A stretch of 64,000 bases of DNA, taken from Caballeronia sp. NK8 (GTDB lineage: Bacteria; Pseudomonadota; Gammaproteobacteria; Burkholderiales; Burkholderiaceae). Of the stretch, positions 17,284-26,295 are shown piece after piece (within the stretch, counting starts at the first letter, position 1; each line of letters opens with the position of its first letter). The stretch lies in assembly GCF_018408855.1 (NCBI RefSeq), contig NZ_AP024324.1, positions 620,001 through 684,000 on the forward strand, given 5' to 3'. The position numbers were made by a program, and so were the translations under genes. Under the pieces are notes generated by a model that worked only from the letters and a program-made list of their open reading frames with translations, was not told the origin of the DNA and made no database searches.

Positions 17284-18120
17284 ATGATGACGGACAACTA
17301 TGCTGTGATCGGCAATCCGATCGGACACACCAAATCTCCTCTCATTCATGGAATCTTTGCGGAGGAGACAAGGCAGGACATGGCTTATACGGCCATCGAA
17401 GGACCGCTGGAACCCGAACAGGCGTTTGCTGAAACCGTGCGCGCATTCGCTGCGTCGGGTGGCCGGGGGATGAACGTCACCGCGCCCTTCAAGCTCAAGG
17501 CCTTCGCCATGGCCGACGAACGCAGCGAGCGCGCGGCACTCGCGGGCGCCGTCAACGCGATGAAGTTCGAGAACGGACGCATCATCGCCGAGAATTTCGA
17601 TGGCATCGGGCTCGCGCGCGATATCGAAGTCAATCTCGGCCTGCCGATGGCGGGCAGGCGCGTTCTGATACTCGGCGCAGGCGGCGCGGTGCGGGGTGCG
17701 CTGCTGCCGTTCCTCGCCGCTCGTCCGGCTGAGGTGATCCTGGTGAATCGCGACATCGCCAAGGGCCGTGCGCTCGCGGCGCAGGTGAGCGCGCGTGGTC
17801 CGATTTCCGCTTGCGGATATGGCGATCTGGAGGCGAAAGGACGTTTCGATCTGGTAGTCAACGCGACATCGGCGAGTCTCACGGGCGATCTGCCGCCCGT
17901 GCCTCCGAGCGTCTTCAGCCCTGACGGCGCGGCCTACGAACTTGCCTACGGGAAACGCCTGACACCCTTTCTGCGCCTCGCGCGCAACGCGGGCGTGGGT
18001 GGCATCGCGGACGGCGTGGGGATGCTGGTGGAACAGGCGGCGGAAGCCTTCGACTGGTGGCGCGGCGTGCGGCCCGCCACGCGGGCGGTGATCGACCGGC
18101 TTACGGTGCCTCTGGATTGA
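17284..18120 (+). CDS. aroE: Shikimate dehydrogenase paralogue
   Basis: 278 residues, close to canonical AroE length. It shows the substrate motif GNPIGHTKSPLIH (about 10-22), catalytic Lys in NVTAPFK (about 64-70), Asp in ENFDGIG (about 105) and Rossmann motif GAGGAVRGALL. Start codons at 17284 and 17287 are adjacent. It sits inside a catabolic-looking operon next to a type II dehydroquinase, so it probably serves shikimate/quinate or related cyclitol-acid breakdown rather than aromatic biosynthesis. The spacing of 4 bp to the CoA-transferase gene supports one transcript. Confidence 0.85.
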   Translation: MMTDNYAVIGNPIGHTKSPLIHGIFAEETRQDMAYTAIEGPLEPEQAFAETVRAFAASGGRGMNVTAPFKLKAFAMADERSERAALAGAVNAMKFENGRIIAENFDGIGLARDIEVNLGLPMAGRRVLILGAGGAVRGALLPFLAARPAEVILVNRDIAKGRALAAQVSARGPISACGYGDLEAKGRFDLVVNATSASLTGDLPPVPPSVFSPDGAAYELAYGKRLTPFLRLARNAGVGGIADGVGMLVEQAAEAFDWWRGVRPATRAVIDRLTVPLD

Positions 18121-18139
18121 ACGTGCAAGGAAGCGGCAA

Positions 18140-18583
18140 ATGAAAAAGATCCTGATGCTTCACGGCATCAATCACAACATGTTCGGCAAGCGCGATCCCG
18201 TGCAGTATGGAACGATCACGCTGGCGGAAATCGACGCCCGCTTGCAGTCCCTCGGCGCTGAACTCGGCGTGCAGGTCGAATCGTTTCAGAGCAACAGCGA
18301 AGGCGCGATGTGCGAGCGCATTCACCGCGCCTTCGAGGAACGCCGTGACGCCGTGCTGATCAACGCCGGAGCATGGACGCACTACAGCTACGGCATCCGC
18401 GATGCGCTGGCGATTCTCACCTGCCCGGTCGTGGAAGTGCATATGTCGAACATCCACGCACGCGAACCATTCAGGCATCACTCCGTGTTCGCGGAAGTGG
18501 TCGATGGGCAGATCTGCGGCTTTGGTCTGGAGAGCTATCTGCTGGCTTTAAGGGCGGCGGTCGCTCGGGACACGCACACGTGA
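18140..18583 (+). CDS. aroQ: Type II 3-dehydroquinate dehydratase paralogue with altered substrate loop
   Basis: 147 residues of the dodecameric type II dehydroquinase family. Retained residues include Arg in GKRDP, Tyr in VQYG (lid), His in VEVHMSNIHA and the REPFRHHS motif. Departures from the usual consensus are HGINHN in place of NGPNLN and GAWTH in place of GAYTH, both lining the active site. It is the last gene of the plus-strand operon and overlaps the converging Gfo/Idh gene by 36 bp. It likely acts on dehydroquinate or a close analogue in catabolism. Confidence 0.85.
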   Translation: MKKILMLHGINHNMFGKRDPVQYGTITLAEIDARLQSLGAELGVQVESFQSNSEGAMCERIHRAFEERRDAVLINAGAWTHYSYGIRDALAILTCPVVEVHMSNIHAREPFRHHSVFAEVVDGQICGFGLESYLLALRAAVARDTHT

Positions 18584-19585
18584 AGTATCAGCCACGGGCG
18601 CGGTAATGCGTTCGATCAAACGCTGCACGCGCAGCGCGTCATCGCCGGTGACGCCGGGTTCGCGGTCCTCGCGAATTGCATCGCAAAAATTCTTCATCAG
18701 GTCGCGATGCGCGGCGTGTGAAAAGTCCATCGGCTTCGCGCCAAATCCGGACGATGAAGGATCGCGAAACTCGTCGGTGCGTCCATCGCGGAAAAACACG
18801 CGCAAGTGCCCGCCTTCGAGCGTCGCCGTCCCGTTCTCGCCGGTCAGCTCGATGCGCTCGGGAAAGCCCGGGAACGCAGCCGTCGTCGCCAGCACGTGAC
18901 CCGCAGCGCCGCTTGCGAAGGTCAGCGCGGCGCTCGCGAAGTCTTCGGCTTCCATCTTGTGCAATGCCGTTGTCGCCGTCGCCGCCACGACGGTTGACAC
19001 CTCTCCCGCGAGCCACAGGAGAATGTCGAGCGAATGAATCGCCTGCGTCATCAGCACGCCGCCACCATCGCGCGCATAAGTGCCGCGGCCAGGCTCGTCG
19101 TAATAGGATTGCGGCCGCCACCAGCGCAGATCGAGGCCGGCGCAGGCGATCGGACCAAGCGCGCCGCTCGCGCTCAGTTCCGCAAGCCGTCGCACGGCGG
19201 GACGAAAGCGGTTCTGAAACACTACGCCGAGCTTGACGCCCGCTGTACGGCAGACATCGACGATGCGCGTTGCGCGCGACATCGATATATCGAGCGGCTT
19301 CTCGAGCAGCACGTGCTTGCCCACCGCAGCGGCCTGTTCGACCAGTTCGAGATGCGTGTTCGGCGGCGTGAGCACGAGTATGGCGTCGATGGTCGCGTCC
19401 CTCAATATCGCATCGAAGGACGCGCCAGCGGGAAACCCATGCGTGCCGGCAAAGTGAGCCGCCCGTTCAGGCGAACGGCCGACGACGGCTGCAACCTCCA
19501 CCTCGTCACGCAATTCATTTAGCGCAAGCGCGTGAGGCGTCGCCGCCAATCCAGCGCCGACGATTGCGATTCGAATCTTGTGCAT
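18548..19585 (-). CDS. Gfo/Idh/MocA-family NAD(P)-dependent oxidoreductase
   Basis: 345 residues. The start MHKIRIAIVGAGLAATPH at 19585 places the Rossmann motif GAGLAA at the usual distance. The catalytic-site Lys is in LLEKPLDIS (about 95), and the C-terminal beta-sheet domain contains LDLRWWRPQSYYDEPGRGTY. Members oxidise sugars, inositols and related polyols. It is the last gene of the long minus-strand operon that begins with the aldehyde dehydrogenase at 30.7 kb, 19 bp after the MFS gene. Its 3' end overlaps the converging aroQ gene. Confidence 0.87.
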   Translation of the reverse strand: MHKIRIAIVGAGLAATPHALALNELRDEVEVAAVVGRSPERAAHFAGTHGFPAGASFDAILRDATIDAILVLTPPNTHLELVEQAAAVGKHVLLEKPLDISMSRATRIVDVCRTAGVKLGVVFQNRFRPAVRRLAELSASGALGPIACAGLDLRWWRPQSYYDEPGRGTYARDGGGVLMTQAIHSLDILLWLAGEVSTVVAATATTALHKMEAEDFASAALTFASGAAGHVLATTAAFPGFPERIELTGENGTATLEGGHLRVFFRDGRTDEFRDPSSSGFGAKPMDFSHAAHRDLMKNFCDAIREDREPGVTGDDALRVQRLIERITAPVADTSRVRVPSDRRP

Positions 19586-19604
19586 CGAGAAGTCCTCGGA
19601 AATT

Positions 19605-21038
19605 TTACGCTTCCGGCGCAACGGTCGAACGCTCCGCCTTGGCCGCTTTCGCGTCGGCCAGCGTCTGCGCGCGTATCCGATGATAATCCCCGTGGCCGAC
19701 AGGAACGCCACCGCGTTTGCCCAGATCGTTCAGGTGGATGCGATAAGTCTCCCGCGCAGTCAGCGCTGCCATTGCCGCGATGATCGTCGCCGCCAGCGTG
19801 ATCGCGCCGATGGTGAGCGGAATGTTGGCCGTTCCGCCGGGAGGCGCCACGGCGACGAACAGGGCAGGCATCAGCGCCGCGATGGTGATTCCGGTGTTAT
19901 GGCCGATCGCTACGCCCGTCACGCGATTGCGCGTGCGGAACAACTCGGGATAGAAACTCGGAAAGACAGCATTGAAGCCTTGATATGCGACGCCCCACAT
20001 CAGCAGCGCCATGACGATCGCCAGCGGCGCGTGGTGGATGCTGATGGCGTAGAGATACCCGAACGAAAGCAGGCCGGAGCCGAGCGCGCCGACGATCGTC
20101 GGGAGCTTGCGGCCGAGCTTGTCCGACAGATTGCCGACATAGGGAATCAGTATCACCGCCAGAAGATTGCCGAGTACCGGAATCCAGAGATAGACGTCCG
20201 TATGGAAGCCGATGCCATAAGCGGGCTGCACGGCATATGCCGCACCGAAGATCGTCGCCACCACGGGAATAACGGTCGTCAATGACATGCAGGCGACGCG
20301 CAACATATCCGCCCAGCTATCGGTGAACGCCTGGAAGATCGGCGACCGGGCAATCTCGCCCTGCTCGCCCTCTTCGACGAAGGCCGGTGTCTCATCGACA
20401 TCGCGGCGAATGTAGTAACCCGCGACGATGATGAAAAAGCTCAGGATGAACGGTATGCGCCAGCCCCAGACATTGAACGCATCCTTCGGCAGGTAGTGCG
20501 CGAGTGGCAGGAACACCGCCGCCGCCAGAATCTGGCCAGCCTGTACACCCTGCAGGGTGAAGCTCGCGAAAAATCCACGCCGGCCGAACGGAGCGTGCTC
20601 CAGAACCATTGAGCTGGCGCCCGCGATTTCGCCGGCCACCGCGAAGCCCTGAATCAGGCGCATCGCGACCAACCCTGCCGGCGCCCACAGGCCCAGTTGC
20701 GCATAGGTCGGCAGCAGGCCGACGGCCATGGTCGAGAAGCCCATCATGAACATGCACAGGATCAGCACGAACTTGCGCCCGTGGGTATCGCCGAGGTGGC
20801 CCAGCACGAGCGCGCCGATCGGACGCGCGACATAGCCCACGCCATAGGTCGCCAGAGATGCGACGATGGCGATCTTGGGATCGTTCTGCGGAAAGAATAT
20901 CTGCGGGAAGATCAGCGATGCCGCCGTCGCGTAGATGAAGAAGTCGTAGTACTCCAGCGTCGAGCCAATCCAGCCGCTGGCAGCGGCTTTCTTCGACTGG
21001 TGTCTGTGTCTCGGCTCATTATTGTTTCGTGTGGCCAT
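19605..21038 (-). CDS. MFS transporter, metabolite:H+ symporter (MHS) type
   Basis: 477 residues with 12 predicted membrane segments. The MHS signature is clear: STLEYYDFFIYATAASLIFP at the start, then ALVLGHLGDTHGRKFVLI in the TM2-TM3 loop, and RLIQGFAVAGE in TM4. Relatives (ProP, KgtP, ShiA) import organic acids or osmolytes with protons. It lies 42 bp after etfA and 19 bp before the Gfo/Idh gene, so it appears to be a second uptake system in an operon that already has an ABC sugar importer. Confidence 0.9.
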   Translation of the reverse strand: MATRNNNEPRHRHQSKKAAASGWIGSTLEYYDFFIYATAASLIFPQIFFPQNDPKIAIVASLATYGVGYVARPIGALVLGHLGDTHGRKFVLILCMFMMGFSTMAVGLLPTYAQLGLWAPAGLVAMRLIQGFAVAGEIAGASSMVLEHAPFGRRGFFASFTLQGVQAGQILAAAVFLPLAHYLPKDAFNVWGWRIPFILSFFIIVAGYYIRRDVDETPAFVEEGEQGEIARSPIFQAFTDSWADMLRVACMSLTTVIPVVATIFGAAYAVQPAYGIGFHTDVYLWIPVLGNLLAVILIPYVGNLSDKLGRKLPTIVGALGSGLLSFGYLYAISIHHAPLAIVMALLMWGVAYQGFNAVFPSFYPELFRTRNRVTGVAIGHNTGITIAALMPALFVAVAPPGGTANIPLTIGAITLAATIIAAMAALTARETYRIHLNDLGKRGGVPVGHGDYHRIRAQTLADAKAAKAERSTVAPEA

Positions 21039-21080
21039 GCATGTCTCCGAAGTGGTGGGTCGTTTCGCGTGATCGACGTG

Positions 21081-22013
21081 TCAGACGAGCGCCGTCAACG
21101 CTGGAATGGCTTCGAAAAGATCCTGAGCCAGCCCGTAATCCGCGACGCTGAAGATCGGCGCTTCGGGATCCTTGTTGATCGCGACGATGACCTTCGAATC
21201 CTTCATGCCCGCCAGGTGCTGGATCGCGCCCGAGATGCCGACCGCCACATACAGTTGCGGCGCAACGATCTTGCCGGTTTGACCGACTTGATAATCGTTC
21301 GGAACGTAACCCGCATCGACCGCCGCACGCGATGCGCCCAGCGCCGCGTTGAGCTTGTCCGCGAGCGGTTCCAGCGTCTTCGTGTAGTTCTCGCCGCTGC
21401 CCAGACCGCGACCACCCGACACGATGATGCGCGCGCTCGTCAGTTCCGGACGATCGAGCTTCGTCACTTCGCGGCTCACGAACTGCGACAGGCCCGCATC
21501 GGCGGCGGCTTCGATCTTTTCGACTTGCGCGCTGCCGCCTTCCGCTGCGACGGCGTCGAAACCTGTCGAGCGAACCGTAATCACCTTGATCGGATCGCTC
21601 GATTGCACGGTGGCGATCGCGTTGCCGGCATAGATCGGGCGCTCGAAGGTGTCGGCGCTGTCAACGGCGGTGATGTCGCTGATTTGCGCGACATCCAGAT
21701 GCGCCGCGATGCGCGGAGCGATGTTCTTACCGTAAGCGGTCGCCGGCGCGAGAATGTGCGAGTAATCCTTCGCGATGTTCAGCACCGTCGCATCGATGTT
21801 TTCCGCGAGGCCTTCGGCGAGTTGGGGCGCATCGGCGAGCAGCACTTTGCTTACGCCTGCGATCTTCGCTGCCGCATCCGCCGCGCCTTGCGCGTTCGAG
21901 CCCGCGACCAGCACGTGCACATCGCCGCCGATCTTCGCCGCCGCTGCCACCGTGTTCAGCGTCGATGCCTTGATCGACGCATTGTCGTGTTCCGCAATAA
22001 CAAGAGTCGTCAT
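21081..22013 (-). CDS. etfA: Electron transfer flavoprotein subunit alpha
   Basis: 310 residues. The C-terminal FAD-binding domain carries [42 protein letters not shown] and [17 protein letters not shown], all ETF-alpha signatures. With EtfB it moves electrons from acyl-CoA and other flavin dehydrogenases to ETF-ubiquinone oxidoreductase. Its ATG overlaps the etfB stop by one base. Its place behind a sugar ABC importer is unusual; an acyl-CoA dehydrogenase encoded at 33.3 kb in the same putative regulon is an obvious partner. Confidence 0.96.
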   Translation of the reverse strand: MTTLVIAEHDNASIKASTLNTVAAAAKIGGDVHVLVAGSNAQGAADAAAKIAGVSKVLLADAPQLAEGLAENIDATVLNIAKDYSHILAPATAYGKNIAPRIAAHLDVAQISDITAVDSADTFERPIYAGNAIATVQSSDPIKVITVRSTGFDAVAAEGGSAQVEKIEAAADAGLSQFVSREVTKLDRPELTSARIIVSGGRGLGSGENYTKTLEPLADKLNAALGASRAAVDAGYVPNDYQVGQTGKIVAPQLYVAVGISGAIQHLAGMKDSKVIVAINKDPEAPIFSVADYGLAQDLFEAIPALTALV

Positions 22014-22762
22014 CAGATTACCTTCGCTTCGTTCTTCAGTTTTTCCACCAGCGTCTTCACGTCCGGCACCGTGATGCCCGCGCTGCGCTTCGGCGGCTCG
22101 ACCACTTTCAGCGTCCTCAGACGCGGCGCGACATCGACGCCCAGATCGGCGGGCTTTACCGTCGTCAAAGGCTTCTTCTTTGCCTTCATGATGTTCGGCA
22201 GCGTCACATAGCGCGGCTCGTTCAGGCGCAGGTCCGTCGTCACGACTGCGGGCAGCTTCAGCGACAGCGTTTCCGCGCCGCCGTCGACTTCACGCGACAC
22301 GGTTGCCTTGCCATCCGCGACCACGACCTTCGATGCGAACGTCGCCTGCGGCAGACCCGCCAGCGCCGCCAGCATCTGCCCGGTCTGATTCGAATCGTCG
22401 TCGATGGCCTGCTTGCCGAGGATGATCAACTCAGGCTTTTCCTGATCGACCAGTGCCTTCAACAACTTCGCCACGGCCAAAGGCTGCAACTCTTCCGACG
22501 ATTCCACCAATACAGCGCGATCCGCGCCAATAGCCAGCGCCGTGCGCAACGTCTCCTGACTTTGCGTCGTACCGCACGATACGGCGATCACTTCCGTCGC
22601 AACACCCGCTTCCTTGAGACGCACCGCTTCTTCAACAGCAATCTCATCGAACGGGTTCATCGACATCTTCACGTTGGCGATATCGACACCCGTGTTGTCC
22701 GACTTCACTCGGACCTTCACGTTGTAATCCACCACTCTTTTCACCGGCACCAGAATTTTCAT
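22013..22762 (-). CDS. etfB: Electron transfer flavoprotein subunit beta
   Basis: 249 residues, start [18 protein letters not shown]. The ETF-beta hallmarks are [17 protein letters not shown] (about 39-55), the AMP-site region [18 protein letters not shown] (about 121-138) and the C-terminal helix with the recognition-loop region [18 protein letters not shown]. It begins 30 bp after the stop of a sugar ABC permease gene and overlaps etfA by one base. It holds AMP and docks partner dehydrogenases in the cytoplasm. Burkholderiales usually keep a housekeeping etfBA near an acyl-CoA dehydrogenase; whether this is that copy cannot be told here. Confidence 0.96.
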   Translation of the reverse strand: MKILVPVKRVVDYNVKVRVKSDNTGVDIANVKMSMNPFDEIAVEEAVRLKEAGVATEVIAVSCGTTQSQETLRTALAIGADRAVLVESSEELQPLAVAKLLKALVDQEKPELIILGKQAIDDDSNQTGQMLAALAGLPQATFASKVVVADGKATVSREVDGGAETLSLKLPAVVTTDLRLNEPRYVTLPNIMKAKKKPLTTVKPADLGVDVAPRLRTLKVVEPPKRSAGITVPDVKTLVEKLKNEAKVI

Positions 22763-22792
22763 GACCCAATCTTCCTTCGACGAAATCGACAC

Positions 22793-23752
22793 TCACTTGA
22801 TGATCAACACCTTCGAACGATCGAACGCCACCGTGACAGCGACGATCAGAATCAGCCCGAACACGATCTGCTGCGCGAACACGCTGATGCCGACGAAGGT
22901 CATCCCCACGCGCGCCACCGATACCAGCAAAGCACCAACCAGCGTTCTGCCGATGCCACCCGCGCCGCCCGTCAGCGCCGTGCCGCCGACGATCACGGCC
23001 GCAATCGCCGGCAACAGGAACTGATCGGCAAGCGTGGGCGAACCGCTTCCCAGCCGACCCGCCATCACCACGCCCGCCAGTCCCGCAAAGAACGACGAAG
23101 TGCCGAACACGAGGCACTTCGTGACCGACACGCGCACCCCCGACGCGATCGCCGCCGGCTCGCCCGCGCCGATCGCATCGGTACGCCGGCCAAACACCGT
23201 CGAGCGATGCAGGAACACGCACAACAGAAACACCGCGACGCCGAGCAGGATTTCATGCGGCACGCCGAACGACGTGCCCGTCGTCCAGCCGAGCGACGCA
23301 TTGCGCATCTCGTCGCTGATGCCGATGGAGCGCGTGCCAGAGAGCGTCAGCGCCGCCGCCGATGCAATCCCGCCGACCGCGAGCGTCGCGATGAACGAGG
23401 GGATGCGCAACACGGTCTGGATCACGCCGCTCAACAGCCCGATGCCGAACGAAGCCGCCAACGCGACGACCGCCGCCAGCGCGCCATAGCGCGGCAGCAA
23501 CATCGCGACGATCACGCTCGACAGCGACGCCACCGCCTGCAAGGAAAGATCGATGCTGCCGAGCAGAACGACGAAGGTCGTGCCCGCCGCCATGATGAAC
23601 AGAGTCGAGCTATCGGCGAGCAGGCCGAGTTGCGTCGATGGCGCGAAAAAGCCCGGCTGCGCGATCTCGATCAGGACATAGAGCACGATGAGTGCGAGAA
23701 ACGGCGCGTTGTCGCGCAACTTCGCCGCGAGGGGTGCGTTCAGTTGTGGCAT
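22793..23752 (-). CDS. Sugar ABC transporter permease (RbsC-like)
   Basis: 319 residues starting MPQLNAPLAAKLRDNAP. It has the BPD_transp_2 layout of ribose-type permeases: FVVLLGSIDLSLQAV in the early helices, RIPSFIATLAVGGIASAAA and the C-terminal VGGTALTGGAGGIGRTLVGA loop. It follows the ATPase gene by 7 bp and precedes etfB by 30 bp. It forms a heterodimer, presumably, with the related permease encoded at 25.3 kb, since two different permeases flank a single ATPase gene. Confidence 0.92.
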   Translation of the reverse strand: MPQLNAPLAAKLRDNAPFLALIVLYVLIEIAQPGFFAPSTQLGLLADSSTLFIMAAGTTFVVLLGSIDLSLQAVASLSSVIVAMLLPRYGALAAVVALAASFGIGLLSGVIQTVLRIPSFIATLAVGGIASAAALTLSGTRSIGISDEMRNASLGWTTGTSFGVPHEILLGVAVFLLCVFLHRSTVFGRRTDAIGAGEPAAIASGVRVSVTKCLVFGTSSFFAGLAGVVMAGRLGSGSPTLADQFLLPAIAAVIVGGTALTGGAGGIGRTLVGALLVSVARVGMTFVGISVFAQQIVFGLILIVAVTVAFDRSKVLIIK

Positions 23753-23759
23753 GTTGACC

Positions 23760-25265
23760 TCAGACCATGTGTTCGACGATTTCGACCTGCGAAGGCTTGT
23801 GGCCGACTTCGCACGGCAGGATCTTTTCGGCGCGGCCATCGCGCATCACCATCACGCGATGACTGAGGCCGAGAATCTCTTCGAGCGTGTCGCCGGTCAG
23901 CACCACTGCCACGCCTTCCGCCGTCAGTTCGCGGATCAGCTGATAGACCTCTTCTTTCGCGCCGACATCGAGTCCGCGCGTCGGATGATCGAGCACGAGA
24001 ATCCGGCTGCCCGCGAAGCGCCATTTCGCCAGCACCACCTTCTGCTGATTGCCGCCCGAGAGATTGCGGCAGGAAGCATCGGCGCCCGGTGTCTTGATGT
24101 GCAGGCGTTGAATCCACTCGTTGGCGAACGCGCGCTCGCTCGCCTTCTTCACGATGCCGCCACGGCTGACCGCGCCAAGACGCGGCAAGGTGAGGTTTTG
24201 CGCGACGCTCATTTGCGTGACGAGGCCCTCGACCTTGCGTTCGCGCGGCACGTAACCGATGCCCAGCGCAACGGCATGGTTCGCCTGTGGCTTCAGACGC
24301 GTTTCGCCGACCAGCACTTCGCCGCGATCGAGCTTTTCGAGTCCGGCGATGACGCGGCACAGTTCCTCGCGCCCCGACCCGACCACACCCGCGACGCCGA
24401 AGACTTCGCCACGGTGGACATCGAAGGACACGTCGTCGAGCACATGACCGAGCGACGCGTGACGCACCGACAGCGCCACTTCCTCTCGACACGGCTTCTG
24501 GAGGTTTTCGCGGTAGTACTCGCCATGCAGCGAGCGGCCCACCATCAGTTCATGCAGTTTCGCCACCGACGCAGTGCCCGACGCCATCTCCGACACGACC
24601 TTGCCATCCTTCATCACATACACGCGATCGCTCAGTGACAGCAGTTCATCCAGCCGATGCGAGACGAACACGAACGAGGCGCGCGATCTCAGCTCACGCA
24701 CCAGCCCGAAGAGAATCTCGATCTCGCCCGCTTCGAGCACGGAGGTCGGCTCGTCGAGCAGGATGATCGGCGTGCCACCGGTGCGGCTCGCGAGCGACAG
24801 CGCACGCGCGAGTTCGACCATCTGCCGCTGACCGAAGGACATGTCTTCGCAGAGCGTCAGCGGATCGATGTCCAGACGCACGGTTGCCAGTTCCTTTCTC
24901 GCCGCCTGCCTGAGCTTCTTCCAGTTCATGCGACCGAAGCGCACGAACTCCTCCTCGCGGCCGAGGAACAGGTTCTCGGCAACGGTCAGGTTCGGCAGGA
25001 TCGACTGCTCCTGATACACCATCGCGATGCCTTTGGCGGTCGCATCGCGCGGATTGCGGATCGCGAGCGGCTTGCCGTTGAGCGTGATATCGCCCGCGTC
25101 CTGGCGATACGCGCCCGTCAGCAGCTTCATCAACGTGGACTTGCCCGCACCGTTCTCGCCGATCAGACCGACGATCTCATTGGGCCGCACGTCGATCGAT
25201 ACGTCGTCCAGCGCGAGCACGCCTGGAAAGCGCTTGGTGACATTCCTGAGTGACAGCATGTTCAT
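23760..25265 (-). CDS. Sugar ABC transporter double ATP-binding protein (RbsA/MglA-like)
   Basis: 501 residues with two ABC domains. The first has Walker A GENGAGKST (about 37-45) and signature MSFGQRQMVE. The second has the degenerate Walker A typical of RbsA-like proteins (GVVGSGREEL) and a canonical signature LSGGNQQKV with Walker B ILVLDHPTRGLDVGA. It energises the carbohydrate importer made of the two neighbouring permeases and the Tat-exported binding protein. Start codons at 25265 and 25259 are both possible. Confidence 0.93.
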   Translation of the reverse strand: MNMLSLRNVTKRFPGVLALDDVSIDVRPNEIVGLIGENGAGKSTLMKLLTGAYRQDAGDITLNGKPLAIRNPRDATAKGIAMVYQEQSILPNLTVAENLFLGREEEFVRFGRMNWKKLRQAARKELATVRLDIDPLTLCEDMSFGQRQMVELARALSLASRTGGTPIILLDEPTSVLEAGEIEILFGLVRELRSRASFVFVSHRLDELLSLSDRVYVMKDGKVVSEMASGTASVAKLHELMVGRSLHGEYYRENLQKPCREEVALSVRHASLGHVLDDVSFDVHRGEVFGVAGVVGSGREELCRVIAGLEKLDRGEVLVGETRLKPQANHAVALGIGYVPRERKVEGLVTQMSVAQNLTLPRLGAVSRGGIVKKASERAFANEWIQRLHIKTPGADASCRNLSGGNQQKVVLAKWRFAGSRILVLDHPTRGLDVGAKEEVYQLIRELTAEGVAVVLTGDTLEEILGLSHRVMVMRDGRAEKILPCEVGHKPSQVEIVEHMV

Positions 25266-25275
25266 CTCCTCACGC

Positions 25276-26295
25276 TTACTTGACGATGCGGCGGCGCGAA
25301 CGATTCAGCGCGAGCGTCACTGCCGCGATGATCAGCACGCCCTGAATGCCCTGCTGCACGTACGGCGGAACACCGAGCAGCACCATGCCGTTACCGAGCA
25401 CGATGACGATGAGCGTGCCGATCAGCGTGTTCATCGGGCTGCCGTTGCCGCCCGCGAGCGACGTTCCGCCGACCACGATCGCGGTGATGGCGACGAACAA
25501 CTGCCCATCGGCGATGCGCGCGTGGCCCTGTCCGTACTGCGCGACGGCGAGGATGCCCGCGACGCCATAGAACGCACCGGCCAGCGCGAACACCGCGATG
25601 CGCACACGCGGCACGCGCACGCCGCTCAGGCGCGCGAGGTCCTCGCCGCCGCCGATCGCCAGCGTATGCCGGCCGAGCAGCGTGTGCTTATAGACAAACC
25701 ACGCGAGTCCCAGCATCAGCACCGCGATCCACACCGACAGAGGCAGGCCGAAATAGCGTGTGATCGAAATCGCGCGCAGCAGCGGATCGCTGACGCGGAT
25801 CGTGTTCCCGGACAGCCACGCGGTCCCGATGCCCGTCGCCACGAAGCCAATGGACAGCGTGGTGATGAACGAGGGAATCCGCAGGAACACATGCAGCGCG
25901 CCATTGGCGAAACCCAGCACCACCCCCGCCACGATCGCCACGGCGAGCACCCATAGCCCGTAGTGGTTGTCGTTGTACGAGTTCTCGACCAGCATCGACA
26001 CCGCGATCGCCGCCACCGCGACGATGCCTTCCGCCGAAAGATCGATGCTGCCGAGCTGGATCACGAACGCGGCGCCCAGTGCGATCGTCAGCGGAATCGC
26101 CGCGCCCACCGCGATGCGCGACAGGTTCATCGGATCGAAGAAGTCGTGGTTCAGCGCGCCGATGCAAAGACCGAGCGCCACCAGCACCAGAACGGGTGCG
26201 AATCGCCGCAGCAGAGCCTGCTTCGATACCTTCGGAGTCCCGGTTGTTGTTATGCGTACGGCCTGCCGGGTGGGCGCTACGGTCAGCTTGTTCAT
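25276..26295 (-). CDS. Sugar ABC transporter permease (RbsC-like)
   Basis: 339 residues with a hydrophilic N-terminal extension of about 30 residues before the first helix (FAPVLVLVALGLCIGAL). Signature stretches FVIQLGSIDLSAEGIV, RIPSFITTLSIGFVATGIG and VGGTSLAGGNGSPMNTLIGT match ribose-type permeases. Its ATG overlaps the stop of the binding-protein gene (ATGA), and the ATPase gene follows 10 bp later. It is related to, but clearly distinct from, the permease at 22.8 kb. Confidence 0.92.
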   Translation of the reverse strand: MNKLTVAPTRQAVRITTTGTPKVSKQALLRRFAPVLVLVALGLCIGALNHDFFDPMNLSRIAVGAAIPLTIALGAAFVIQLGSIDLSAEGIVAVAAIAVSMLVENSYNDNHYGLWVLAVAIVAGVVLGFANGALHVFLRIPSFITTLSIGFVATGIGTAWLSGNTIRVSDPLLRAISITRYFGLPLSVWIAVLMLGLAWFVYKHTLLGRHTLAIGGGEDLARLSGVRVPRVRIAVFALAGAFYGVAGILAVAQYGQGHARIADGQLFVAITAIVVGGTSLAGGNGSPMNTLIGTLIVIVLGNGMVLLGVPPYVQQGIQGVLIIAAVTLALNRSRRRIVK

